Below are positions 50,370 to 59,275 of a DNA stretch of 64,000 bases, in pieces. Location of the stretch: positions 1 to 64,000 of the forward strand of contig NZ_MVOL01000018.1 in the NCBI RefSeq assembly GCF_002018875.1. Direction: 5' to 3'. How positions within the stretch are numbered: position 1 is the first letter of the stretch; every line of letters starts with the position of its first letter. The position numbers were made by a program, and so were the translations under genes. The notes under the pieces were generated by a model that worked only from the letters and a program-made list of their open reading frames with translations, ran no database searches and was not told the origin of the DNA. The DNA comes from Pseudomonas sp. MF4836 (GTDB lineage: Bacteria > Pseudomonadota > Gammaproteobacteria > Pseudomonadales > Pseudomonadaceae).

Positions 50370-50416
50370 GCGTGACCTGGCCCCGAATCGCTCGGCGGCC
50401 TGGGTAACGGACAAAA

Positions 50417-50446
50417 AAAATGCCCCGCACTTGGCGGGGCATTTTT
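50417..50446. terminator. Bidirectional intrinsic terminator between the O-acetylation cluster and ilvD
   Basis: AAAATGCCCCGC (50417-50428) pairs with GCGGGGCATTTT (50434-50445); A and T runs on both sides suit both convergent transcripts. Confidence 0.92.
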
Positions 50447-50461
50447 ATTCAACGGTCAGTA

Positions 50462-52303
50462 TCACAGCCCGTCGAGCATGGCCTTGTTGCGTACCGCGCC
50501 CTTGTCGGCGCTGGTGGCGAGCAGGGCGTAGGCTTTCAGGGCGGTGGTCACTTTACGTGGCCGCACTTCGACCGGTTTCCAGCCTTTCTTGTCCTGTTCG
50601 GCGCGGCGTGCTGCCAGTTCCTCGTCGCTGACCAACAGGTTGATCGAGCGGTTGGGGATGTCGATCAGCACTTTGTCGCCGTCCTGCACCAGGCCAATGG
50701 CACCGCCGGCCGCCGCTTCGGGCGAAGCGTGGCCGATGGACAGGCCCGAGGTGCCGCCGGAGAAGCGGCCGTCGGTCAGCAGGGCGCAGGCTTTGCCCAG
50801 GCCCTTGGACTTCAGGTATGACGTCGGGTAGAGCATTTCCTGCATGCCCGGGCCGCCTTTCGGGCCTTCGTAACGGATGATCACGATGTCGCCGGCTTTC
50901 ACTTCGTCGGCGAGGATGCCGCGCACGGCGCTGTCCTGGCTTTCGAAGATCTTGGCGTTGCCTTCGAACACGTGGATCGACTCGTCGACGCCGGCGGTTT
51001 TCACCACGCAGCCGTCCAGGGCGATGTTGCCGTAGAGCACGGCCAGGCCGCCTTCTTGCGAGTAGGCGTGTTCGACACTGCGGATGCAGCCGTTTTCACG
51101 GTCGTCGTCCAGGGTTTCCCAACGGGTCGACTGGCTGAACGCGGTCTGGGTCGGGATGCCTGCGGGGCCGGCCTTGAAGAAGTGATGCACGGCTTCGTCG
51201 GTGGTCTGGGTGATGTCCCACTTGGCGATGCCTTCGGCCATGGAGGCGCTGTGCACGGTCGGCAGGTCGGTGTGCAGCAGGCCGCCACGGGCCAGGGAGC
51301 CGAGGATCGAGAAGATCCCGCCGGCGCGGTGCACGTCTTCCATGTGGTACTTCTGGATGTTCGGCGCGACTTTGCACAGTTGCGGCACGTGGCGCGAAAG
51401 GCGGTCGATGTCGCGCAGGTCGAAATCGATCTCGGCTTCCTGGGCCGCGGCCAGCAAGTGCAGGATGGTGTTGGTGGAACCGCCCATGGCGATGTCCAGG
51501 GTCATGGCGTTTTCAAACGCCTTGAAGTTGGCGATGTTGCGCGGCAGCACCGACACATCGTTGTCGCCGTAGTAGCGCTTGCACAGCTCGACGATGGTAC
51601 GGCCGGCCTGCAGGAACAGCTGCTCGCGGTCACTATGGGTGGCCAGTGTCGAGCCGTTGCCCGGCAAGGCAAGACCCAAGGCTTCCACCAGGCAGTTCAT
51701 CGAGTTGGCGGTGAACATGCCGGAGCACGAACCGCAGGTCGGGCAGGCGCTGCGCTCGTATTCCGCGACCTTCTCGTCAGAAGCGCTGGAATCGGCGGCG
51801 ATCACCATGGCGTCGACCAGGTCGAGGCCGTGGCTGGCAAGCTTGGTCTTGCCGGCTTCCATCGGGCCGCCGGAGACGAAGATCACCGGAATGTTCAGGC
51901 GCAAGGCGGCCATCAGCATGCCGGGGGTGATCTTGTCGCAGTTGGAGATGCAGACGATGGCGTCGGCGCAGTGGGCGTTGACCATGTATTCCACGGAGTC
52001 GGCGATGATCTCGCGGCTCGGCAGGGAATACAGCATGCCGTCATGGCCCATGGCGATGCCGTCGTCCACGGCGATGGTGTTGAATTCCTTGGCCACGCCG
52101 CCGGCACGTTCGATCTCGCGGGCAACCAGCTGGCCCAGGTCCTTCAGGTGCACATGGCCCGGGACGAACTGGGTGAAGGAGTTGGCAATGGCGATGATCG
52201 GCTTCTTGAAGTCGTCATCTTTCATCCCCGTGGCGCGCCACAGTGCGCGGGCGCCGGCCATGTTGCGGCCGTGGGTGGATGTTTTCGAGCGGTAATCAGG
52301 CAT
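50462..52303 (-). CDS. ilvD: Dihydroxy-acid dehydratase
   Basis: A 613-residue enzyme. Cluster-binding cysteines lie in CISNCDKITPGM and CPTCGSCSGMFTANSMNCL; the C-terminal SGGTSGLSIGHASPEAAAGG is the family signature. It dehydrates dihydroxyisovalerate and dihydroxymethylvalerate in valine and isoleucine synthesis. Length is normal. Confidence 0.97.
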   Translation of the reverse strand: MPDYRSKTSTHGRNMAGARALWRATGMKDDDFKKPIIAIANSFTQFVPGHVHLKDLGQLVAREIERAGGVAKEFNTIAVDDGIAMGHDGMLYSLPSREIIADSVEYMVNAHCADAIVCISNCDKITPGMLMAALRLNIPVIFVSGGPMEAGKTKLASHGLDLVDAMVIAADSSASDEKVAEYERSACPTCGSCSGMFTANSMNCLVEALGLALPGNGSTLATHSDREQLFLQAGRTIVELCKRYYGDNDVSVLPRNIANFKAFENAMTLDIAMGGSTNTILHLLAAAQEAEIDFDLRDIDRLSRHVPQLCKVAPNIQKYHMEDVHRAGGIFSILGSLARGGLLHTDLPTVHSASMAEGIAKWDITQTTDEAVHHFFKAGPAGIPTQTAFSQSTRWETLDDDRENGCIRSVEHAYSQEGGLAVLYGNIALDGCVVKTAGVDESIHVFEGNAKIFESQDSAVRGILADEVKAGDIVIIRYEGPKGGPGMQEMLYPTSYLKSKGLGKACALLTDGRFSGGTSGLSIGHASPEAAAGGAIGLVQDGDKVLIDIPNRSINLLVSDEELAARRAEQDKKGWKPVEVRPRKVTTALKAYALLATSADKGAVRNKAMLDGL

Positions 52304-52601
52304 GGAGCACTCCGGGCGGCTAATCAGGTATCAAAAGGGGAGTGAGCTTCTATTGACCTTGGGAACACTCAGAAATGGCCGTGTGTCCTAAAGCTGCCGA
52401 TGACACTGCGGGATCGCCGCGCGCCTCAGCCTGAGCTCATAAACCCGCCGGGGGATGACTGGCGATGAATCTGGCGATTCTACACCGCTGGCGTCAGGAA
52501 GGAACGTTGTGGCCGCTCTGCGGCGTGCGATTGCCTGCTGCCGGGCGATAGGGCGCTGGGTTAGACTGCGCGCCCTTCGATCACTCTCCAATGGAACTGG
52601 A

Positions 52602-53180
52602 ATGTCTGCGACCCTTCGAACCTTGAGATTTTACCTGGCGGTGGGGCTGGTCCAGGGCCTGCTGTTGATGGGTATCTGGCTCTCCAACACCGTATCCGGC
52701 GAGGTCATGATCGCCAGCAGCGCGGGGCTGTTGATGGGCGGCAGCCTGTTGCAACTGCTGCCGGAACGTCGCGGCCAAGGGCTGACCTGGCTGGCGGCGG
52801 CGGTCCTGGGTCTGGTGGTGACGGGCCTGGTCCTGGCGTGTCGCGAGCTGCCGTTGACCTCACTGGTGCTCAACAGCGTGGCGGCGGTGCTGGTCCTGCT
52901 GACCCTGATCAGTGCTGCCGTGTTGCCGGGGCTGGCGCACTTCTGGCGGCGCTTCTTCGGTCATGGGCTAGAGGTGGCGCTGGCCTTGCCGTTGCCCTGG
53001 ATCGCCCAGGCCCTGTTCAAAGCCTGGACCAGCAGCCATTACCGCGACCCGTTCAAGGGCGGTTGGGAGGCGCTGGTGTTCTTTGCCGGGCCGACCCTGG
53101 CGTTCTCCCTGGGCCTGTTCCTGATTGGCCTGTGCATAAAGGCTCTGCTACGCCGCACCACCATCGCGGCTGCCTGCTAG
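52602..53180 (+). CDS. Small inner-membrane protein of unknown function
   Basis: A 192-residue protein with five or six hydrophobic segments (such as LVQGLLLMGIWLSNTV and GLTWLAAAVLGLVVTGLVLA). The start at 52602 (MSATLRTLRF) has GGAAC upstream. It resembles the N-terminal part of the next gene product (both begin with R-x-L-x-F-Y-x-A-x-x-L-V-Q-G-L-L), so the two may be related by duplication. It is in tandem with that gene, 29 bases apart. Confidence 0.7.
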   Translation: MSATLRTLRFYLAVGLVQGLLLMGIWLSNTVSGEVMIASSAGLLMGGSLLQLLPERRGQGLTWLAAAVLGLVVTGLVLACRELPLTSLVLNSVAAVLVLLTLISAAVLPGLAHFWRRFFGHGLEVALALPLPWIAQALFKAWTSSHYRDPFKGGWEALVFFAGPTLAFSLGLFLIGLCIKALLRRTTIAAAC

Positions 53181-53209
53181 CGCTGCCTGTCTCCACAAAA
53201 GGATGTGCA

Positions 53210-54889
53210 ATGCCCGTGTTGAATCGCTCGTTGTTGTTCTATATCGCCATCGCTCTGGTCCAGGGACTGCTGCTCAGCGCCAGCCTGTTCTATCACCAGG
53301 CTGAGCTCTACACCTTCGCCCGCACCCTGGCGGTGGTGGCCGGGATCAACCTGCAACTGCTTGGCCGTGACGTGCGCGAGCGTGGCACCTGGGTACTGGT
53401 GGTTGGCTTGAGTCTGTTGCTGGCCGGGATGTCCAGCTGGGTACTGATGCGCGATGCCTACGGCTGGATGTGGAGTCTGTGGCCGTTCACGGGCCTGGTG
53501 CTGGCCTATATCGGCACCGCGTTCGTCCTCAGTTGGCCGACTCGCGAAGGCAGTCGCCCGCGTTATCAAGACCTGTTCCGCCACGCCTGGAACAACGGGT
53601 TCATTGTGCTCCTGGCTTTGCTGGTGACCCTGGCCTTCAGCCTGCTGCTGTGGCTGTGCGGCCGCCTGTTCAGCATTCTCGGCATGCCCCAGCTCGGCGA
53701 CCTGTTTACCTCGTCGTATTTCCTGTGTTTCAGCCTGCCGCTGTTTTTCTCCCTGGGCATGCGCATGGGCCGGGAAAACGAAAAGGTCATCGGCCTGCTG
53801 CGCGGCATCTTGCTGACCGTGTGTCGCTACCTGCTGCCCTTGTGTGCGCTGATCACCGTGGTCTTCACCCTGGCCCTGGTGTTCACCGGTCTGCAGCCGA
53901 TCTGGAGCACCGGCTACTCGACGCACATTTTGCTGAGCCTGGTGGCGTGCACTCTGTTTTTGCTCAATGGCGTGTTCCAGGACGGCCAGCAGGATGCCGG
54001 CTACGCCAAGGCGCTGAAAATCCTGATCAACGCCAGTCTGTGCTGTCTGCCGTTGCTGGTGGCGATGGGGGGCTACTCGAGCTGGTTGCGGATCGATCAA
54101 TACGGCCTGACCCCATGGCGTTTTCTGGCGATGCTGCTGGTGGCCGTGGCCCTGGTCCACAGCCTCGCGGCGTTGTGGGCAGTGTTTGCCCGGAACTCGG
54201 TGTGGCTCGGCAGCCTGAGCCGCAGCAACCCCTGGATCGCCCTGTTGAGCTTTGTGGTGCTGTTGTTGATGTTCACCCCGCTGCTCGACCCGCAGGCCTT
54301 CAGTGCCCGTAACCAGGTGCAGCGTCTATTGGATGGGCGTACGCCGGTGGCCGAGTTCGATGCCAGGAGCCTGCGCCAGAAGCTGGGCGCACCGGGTCGC
54401 GAGCAGTTCGACGGGTTGCTGGCGCAGGTGCGCCAGGGGCAGATCCTGGATGAGCCGGGCAGGGCGCAGTTGCTGGAGATGCTGGAGTCGGTCTCGATCA
54501 AGGACCAGCCGCACGATTACCTGACGCCGAAACTCTATTGGTTGGGCCCGGTGCCCGAAGGCAGCCAGCAACTGATCGAGCTGCTGACCACCCATAACGA
54601 CTGCAATCCACCCGGCTGCGCAGCCTGGGCGGTGGATCTGGATGACGATGGCGTCGACGAAGTGCTGCTGATCCAAAAGCAGAGTTGGGCATCGTCGGCG
54701 GCGATGTACACCCGTGAGGATCAGGGCAAGGGCGAATGGCGGCATGCGGGAGTGCTCTCTGGCATCACCGATGCGCCGCAGCTGATCCGGCAGATTCGCG
54801 AGGGCAAGGTCAAACCGGTGCGCCAGCGCTACAAGACCCTGCGGATCGACGGCGTGGAACTGGACTGGCGGCAGATTTCCGGCCGTTGA
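53210..54889 (+). CDS. DUF4153-like membrane protein
   Basis: A 559-residue protein with about ten membrane helices in the first 370 residues and a soluble C-terminus with WAVDLDDDGVDEVLLIQKQS, which looks like an acidic, metal-binding repeat. The start at 53210 (MPVLNRSLLFYIAIALVQGL) has AAAAGGA upstream. It shares its N-terminal pattern with the gene before it. The assignment to DUF4153 is by topology and pattern; no function is known. Confidence 0.7.
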   Translation: MPVLNRSLLFYIAIALVQGLLLSASLFYHQAELYTFARTLAVVAGINLQLLGRDVRERGTWVLVVGLSLLLAGMSSWVLMRDAYGWMWSLWPFTGLVLAYIGTAFVLSWPTREGSRPRYQDLFRHAWNNGFIVLLALLVTLAFSLLLWLCGRLFSILGMPQLGDLFTSSYFLCFSLPLFFSLGMRMGRENEKVIGLLRGILLTVCRYLLPLCALITVVFTLALVFTGLQPIWSTGYSTHILLSLVACTLFLLNGVFQDGQQDAGYAKALKILINASLCCLPLLVAMGGYSSWLRIDQYGLTPWRFLAMLLVAVALVHSLAALWAVFARNSVWLGSLSRSNPWIALLSFVVLLLMFTPLLDPQAFSARNQVQRLLDGRTPVAEFDARSLRQKLGAPGREQFDGLLAQVRQGQILDEPGRAQLLEMLESVSIKDQPHDYLTPKLYWLGPVPEGSQQLIELLTTHNDCNPPGCAAWAVDLDDDGVDEVLLIQKQSWASSAAMYTREDQGKGEWRHAGVLSGITDAPQLIRQIREGKVKPVRQRYKTLRIDGVELDWRQISGR

Positions 54890-54913
54890 TGGGCCGACGG
54901 TGAACGCTCTATC

Positions 54914-55060
54914 TGTGGCGAGGGAGCTTGCTCCCGATGGGGGCGTCCGGCGTCCCGGGGCTCCGGCTATAAAGCCTGATTCCGCGATCTGTCTGAGCGT
55001 TCGCGGTGGCGGATTCTGGGGCCGCTTCGCGGCCCAGCGGGAGCAAGCTCCCTCGCCACA
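54914..55060. repeat. REP doublet (inverted pair)
   Basis: GGCGAGGGAGCTTGCTCCC and its flanks occur at 54914-54940, and the inverted copy at 55033-55060. It is the same repeat as at 38259-38390, with a similar spacing. Confidence 0.92.
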
Positions 55061-55081
55061 GGGCGGGTTCAGCCCTGAATA

Positions 55082-55110
55082 AAAAATCCCGGCACATGGC
55101 CGGGATTTTT
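55082..55110. terminator. Bidirectional intrinsic terminator next to rlmI
   Basis: AAAAATCCCGGC pairs with GCCGGGATTTTT around CATG-like loop bases; strong G+C stem with A and T runs. It lies 14 bases after the rlmI stop and after the membrane-protein gene on the other side. Confidence 0.9.
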
Positions 55111-55123
55111 GTCTTCACTGCAC

Positions 55124-56320
55124 TCAGCTGTTAGGCAGCAGGCGGCAGGTGATGCTCTTGATGTAGCGGGTTTCGGCGATGGCTGGGTGCACCGGGTGGT
55201 CCGGGCCCTGGCCGCCGCGCTCCAGCAGCTGGATATTGCGGTCCAGGTGGCGGGCGCTGGTCAGGAGGATGTTCTGCAGGTCGTCCTCGGGCAGGTGCAT
55301 CGAGCACGAGGCGCTGATCAGAATCCCGTCCTTGCTCAGCAGGCGCATGGCTTGCTCGTTCAGGCGGCGGTAGGCGCCTTCGCCGTTCTTCATGTCTTTC
55401 TTGCGTTTGATGAAGGCCGGTGGGTCGGCCACGATCACGTCGAAACGCTCTTCGCTGGCTTTCAGTTCTTTCAGGGCTTCAAAGACGTCGCCTTCGATGC
55501 AGGTCATTTTCTCGGCAAAGCCGTTCAGCGCGGCGTTGCGCTCGACGCCGTCGAGGGCGAAGGCCGACGCATCGACGCAGAACACTTCGCTGGCGCCAAA
55601 GGCTGCCGCCTGCACGCCCCAGCCACCGATGTAGCTGTACAGGTCGAGCACGCGCTTGCCCTTGGCATAAGGGGCCAGGCGGGCGCGGTTCATGCGGTGG
55701 TCGTAGAACCAGCCGGTTTTCTGACCCTGGATGACCGGGGCTTCGAACTTCACGCCGTTCTCTTCGAGGGCGACCCATTCCGGGACCAGGCCGAATACGG
55801 TTTCGACGTAGCGCTCCAGGCCTTCGGCGTCACGGGCCGCGGAGTCGTTCTTGAACAGAATACCGCTGGGTTTGAGCACCTGGGTCAGGGCGGCGATCAC
55901 GTCGTCCTTATGGGCTTCCATGGTGGCCGAAGCGATCTGCACCACCAGGATGTCGCCGAAACGGTCGACCACCAGGCCTGGCATCAGGTCGGAGTCGCCG
56001 TACACCAGGCGGTAGAACGGCTTGTCGAACAGGCGCTCGCGCAGCGACAGGGCGACGTTCAGGCGGTGCACCAGCAGCGACTTGTCCAGGGGCAGCTTGA
56101 CGTCACGGGACAGCAGGCGCGCGCAGATCAGGTTGTTCGGGCTCATGGCGACGATGCCCAGGGCCTTGCCGCCGGCGGCTTCCAGCACCGCCTGGTCACC
56201 GGCCTTGAACCCGTGGAGCGGGGTGGCGGCTACATCGATTTCGTTGCTGTAGACCCACAGGTGGCCGGCGCGCAGGCGGCGATCGGCGTTGGCTTTGAGG
56301 CGCAGGCTTGGCAGGGACAT
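55124..56320 (-). CDS. rlmI: 23S rRNA (cytosine-5) methyltransferase RlmI-type
   Basis: A 398-residue enzyme, start at 56320 (MSLPSLRLKANADRRLRAGH). It has an N-terminal PUA-like domain, a middle region with DRFGDILVVQI, and a Rossmann methyltransferase core: LDLYSYIGGWGVQAAAFGAS for SAM, ADPPAFIKRKKDM, and catalytic Cys in SASCSMHL. It matches RlmI, which methylates C1962 of 23S rRNA. The upstream frame extension is not supported. Confidence 0.9.
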   Translation of the reverse strand: MSLPSLRLKANADRRLRAGHLWVYSNEIDVAATPLHGFKAGDQAVLEAAGGKALGIVAMSPNNLICARLLSRDVKLPLDKSLLVHRLNVALSLRERLFDKPFYRLVYGDSDLMPGLVVDRFGDILVVQIASATMEAHKDDVIAALTQVLKPSGILFKNDSAARDAEGLERYVETVFGLVPEWVALEENGVKFEAPVIQGQKTGWFYDHRMNRARLAPYAKGKRVLDLYSYIGGWGVQAAAFGASEVFCVDASAFALDGVERNAALNGFAEKMTCIEGDVFEALKELKASEERFDVIVADPPAFIKRKKDMKNGEGAYRRLNEQAMRLLSKDGILISASCSMHLPEDDLQNILLTSARHLDRNIQLLERGGQGPDHPVHPAIAETRYIKSITCRLLPNS

Positions 56321-56481
56321 GACGTCGCTCCGGAAAAAAGGGCGCGAGTATAACCCGTCAGCGTGCTTGCGCGGGTTTGGCTGGACCTGCGGCGTGTCAC
56401 ACCTATGTAAAGATCCTGCCCAAGTGGCCAAATTCGTCTTTTTAGAGGTTAGAATCGCCGCCTAGTCCAGAGTGTGCACTC

Positions 56482-57348
56482 ATGTCTCCAGAACTCTCCG
56501 AAGAACAGATTCAGCAGGCCCTGCAAGGCATCAGCGTGCCGCCTCAACCGCAGATCATGGTGGATCTGCAGATGGAGCAGTACATGCCCGATCCGGACCT
56601 GGAGGTGATCGCCAAGCTGATTTCCCAGGACCCGGGTTTGTCTGGCGCACTGCTGAAAATCGTCAACTCGCCGTATTACGGCCTGAGCAACAAGATCGCC
56701 TCGATCCAGCGCGCGGTGAACCTGTTGGGCAGCCGCTCGATCATCAACCTGATCAACGCGCAGTCGATCAAGGGCGAGATGAGCGATGAAACCATCGTCA
56801 CCCTCAATCGCTTCTGGGACACTGCCCAGGACGTGGCGATGACCTGCCTGACCCTGGCCAAGCGCACCGGCTCGCAAGCGATCGACGAAGCCTACGCCCT
56901 GGGCCTGTTCCACGATTGTGGGGTGCCGCTGATGCTCAAGCGCTTCCCCAACTATATGGCGGTGCTCGAACAGGCTTATGCCCACGCCGGGCCCGAGAGC
57001 CGGGTGGTCGATACCGAAAACACCGCGTTCAACACCAACCACGCGGTGGTCGGTTATTACACCGCCAAGTCCTGGCGCCTGCCGGAACACGTGACCAACG
57101 CCATCGCCAATCACCACAACGCCCTGGCGATCTTCAGCGACGAGTCTTCGCGCAACAGCCAACTGAAGAACCTGCTGGCGATCCTGAAGATGGCCGAGCA
57201 CATCTGTTCCTCCTATCGGGTCCTGGGCAATCAGGTCGAAGACCACGAATGGAACAGCGTCGGCCATCTGGTGCTCGATTATGTCGGCCTGTCCGACTAC
57301 GACTTCGAGAGCCTCAAGGCCACCGTTCGCGAAATGGGCGCGCACTGA
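56482..57348 (+). CDS. HDOD-domain protein
   Basis: A 288-residue protein with an HDOD domain (YMPDPDLEVIAKLISQDPGL, LKIVNSPYYGLSNKIASIQR, HDCGVPLMLKRF). HDOD proteins act in signalling and stress regulation and lack a full catalytic HD site. It is 33 bases ahead of mutM in the same direction, so co-expression is possible. Confidence 0.88.
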   Translation: MSPELSEEQIQQALQGISVPPQPQIMVDLQMEQYMPDPDLEVIAKLISQDPGLSGALLKIVNSPYYGLSNKIASIQRAVNLLGSRSIINLINAQSIKGEMSDETIVTLNRFWDTAQDVAMTCLTLAKRTGSQAIDEAYALGLFHDCGVPLMLKRFPNYMAVLEQAYAHAGPESRVVDTENTAFNTNHAVVGYYTAKSWRLPEHVTNAIANHHNALAIFSDESSRNSQLKNLLAILKMAEHICSSYRVLGNQVEDHEWNSVGHLVLDYVGLSDYDFESLKATVREMGAH

Positions 57349-57381
57349 TTTTTCATCCCGTATCGAGCACCTGAGGCGACC

Positions 57382-58194
57382 ATGCCCGAATTACCCGAAG
57401 TCGAAACCACCCGGCGCGGTATCGCGCCGCACCTGGAAGGGCAGCGTGTCAGCCGGGTGATCGTGCGCGACCGGCGCCTGCGCTGGCCGATCCCGGAAGA
57501 CCTCGATGTGCGCCTCTCGGGCCAGCGCATCGTGCTGGTGGAGCGGCGCGCCAAGTACCTGCTGATCAATGCCGAAGTCGGCACCCTGATCAGCCACCTG
57601 GGCATGTCGGGCAATTTGCGGCTGGTGGAAGTCGGCTTGCCGGCGGCCAAGCATGAGCACGTGGACATCGAACTGGAGTCCGGGCTGGCCCTGCGCTACA
57701 CCGACCCGCGGCGCTTTGGCGCGATGCTCTGGAGCCAGGACCCGCTCAATCACGAACTGCTGCTGCGCCTGGGGCCCGAGCCCCTGACCGACCTGTTCGA
57801 TGGCGAACGCCTGTTCCAGCTGTCGCGCTCGCGCTCGATGGCGGTCAAGCCGTTCATCATGGACAACGCGGTGGTGGTCGGCGTCGGCAACATCTACGCA
57901 ACCGAAGCGCTGTTCGCCGCCGGCATCGACCCGCGCCGCGAAGCCAAGAGCATTTCCCGGGCGCGCTACCTGAAGCTGGCAATCGAGATCAAACGCATCC
58001 TGGCCGCCGCCATCGAGCGTGGCGGCACCACCTTGCGCGACTTTATCGGCGGTGACGGCCAGCCGGGGTATTTCCAGCAGGAGCTGTTCGTCTACGGGCG
58101 CGGTGGGGAAAACTGCAAGGTCTGCGGCACGGGCCTGCGCGAGATCAAGCTCGGCCAGCGGGCCAGCGTCTATTGCCCGCGTTGCCAGAGCTGA
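57382..58194 (+). CDS. mutM: Formamidopyrimidine-DNA glycosylase
   Basis: A 270-residue enzyme. The N-terminal catalytic proline and glutamate are MPELPEVETTRRG; an H2TH region lies around VVGVGNIYATEALF; a C-terminal zinc finger is CKVCGTGLREI and CPRC. It removes 8-oxoguanine from DNA. Length and motifs are complete. Confidence 0.96.
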   Translation: MPELPEVETTRRGIAPHLEGQRVSRVIVRDRRLRWPIPEDLDVRLSGQRIVLVERRAKYLLINAEVGTLISHLGMSGNLRLVEVGLPAAKHEHVDIELESGLALRYTDPRRFGAMLWSQDPLNHELLLRLGPEPLTDLFDGERLFQLSRSRSMAVKPFIMDNAVVVGVGNIYATEALFAAGIDPRREAKSISRARYLKLAIEIKRILAAAIERGGTTLRDFIGGDGQPGYFQQELFVYGRGGENCKVCGTGLREIKLGQRASVYCPRCQS

Positions 58195-58220
58195 GCCATT
58201 CGGCAGCTGAGGTTTTTTGC

Positions 58221-58246
58221 TGTGGCGAGGGAGCTTGCTCCCGCTC
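58221..58246. repeat. Single REP palindrome
   Basis: GGCGAGGGAGCTTGCTCCC with flanks; same family as the doublets at 38259 and 54914, but here without an inverted partner. Confidence 0.88.
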
Positions 58247-58321
58247 GGGCGCGCAGCGGCCGTAAACCCTTAACCTGCAATCCGCCTGAAGAAATAGGCG
58301 GGCGGTGATGGCGGGCTCAGC

Positions 58322-58573
58322 TCACGCCTTGCCGGTAATCTGCCGGTACTTTGCCATCAACTGTTCTTCAGTCTCGGGGTGTGCCTCGTCCAGCGGGATG
58401 CAGTCCACCGGGCACACTTGCTGGCACTGAGGCTCGTCATAGTGGCCAACGCATTGGGTGCACAGGTTGGGGTCGATCACGTAGATCTCTTCGCCCTGGG
58501 AGATGGCGGCGTTCGGGCACTCGGGTTCGCAGACGTCGCAATTGATGCAATCGTCGGTGATGATCAGGGACAT
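58322..58573 (-). CDS. YfhL-type 4Fe-4S dicluster ferredoxin
   Basis: An 83-residue protein, start at 58573 (MSLIITDDCINCDVCEPECP). Two Cys clusters are present: CINCDVCEPECP and CTQCVGHYDEPQCQQVCPVDC, the second with the long insert of YfhL-type ferredoxins. It is a soluble electron carrier, probably in an operon with coaD, as in other Pseudomonas. Confidence 0.92.
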   Translation of the reverse strand: MSLIITDDCINCDVCEPECPNAAISQGEEIYVIDPNLCTQCVGHYDEPQCQQVCPVDCIPLDEAHPETEEQLMAKYRQITGKA

Positions 58574-58680
58574 GGGGCACTCCGGCCGGGGCGGCTGGCC
58601 CAGGCATTTGAAAAACCAATGGGCGCAATTGTGCCGCATTGGCGCCCGCAGTGCACGCGGGCGCGATGGGGGGCGCCGGG

Positions 58681-59160
58681 TTACTTCTTGAAGCGCAGGG
58701 TCAGCGCGTCGGCGACGACAGGATGGACGAACTTGGTGATATCACCGCCCAGGGCTGCGATTTCACGGACCAGCGTCGAGGAAATGAACGAATAACGCTC
58801 CGACGGCGTGAGGAACAGGCTCTCCACATCCGGCGCCAGTTGGCGATTCATGTTGGCCAGCTGGAACTCGTATTCGAAGTCCGAGACCGCCCGCAGGCCA
58901 CGCAGGAATACGTTGGCGTTCTGCTCCTTGGCGAAGTGCGCAAGCAGCGTCGAAAAACCGACGACTTCAACGTTCGGCAGATGTTTGGTGACCTCGCGGG
59001 CCAGCTCCACACGCTGTTCCAGGGGGAATAGCGGGTTCTTCTTGGGGCTGGCGGCGACGGCAATGATCACATGGTCGAACAGGCGCGAGGCGCGTTCGAC
59101 CAGATCGCCATGGCCCTTGGTAATAGGGTCGAAGGTACCTGGGTACAACACTCGGTTCAT
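58681..59160 (-). CDS. coaD: Phosphopantetheine adenylyltransferase
   Basis: A 159-residue nucleotidyltransferase. MNRVLYPGTFDPITKGHGDL carries the T/HxGH motif, and TPSERYSFISSTLVREIAAL the late ISSTxVR motif. It makes dephospho-CoA in CoA synthesis. Length is standard. Confidence 0.96.
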   Translation of the reverse strand: MNRVLYPGTFDPITKGHGDLVERASRLFDHVIIAVAASPKKNPLFPLEQRVELAREVTKHLPNVEVVGFSTLLAHFAKEQNANVFLRGLRAVSDFEYEFQLANMNRQLAPDVESLFLTPSERYSFISSTLVREIAALGGDITKFVHPVVADALTLRFKK

Positions 59161-59275
59161 CGCGTCGTCCTGGCGGGAATCCGTTGGGGAGTCGGATGGT
59201 ATCGCAGCCTTTCCGGTCGGCCAAGTCGCCTGTCACGGAAGAAAGCACTATAGACGTGGCGAATAATCAGCTTTT

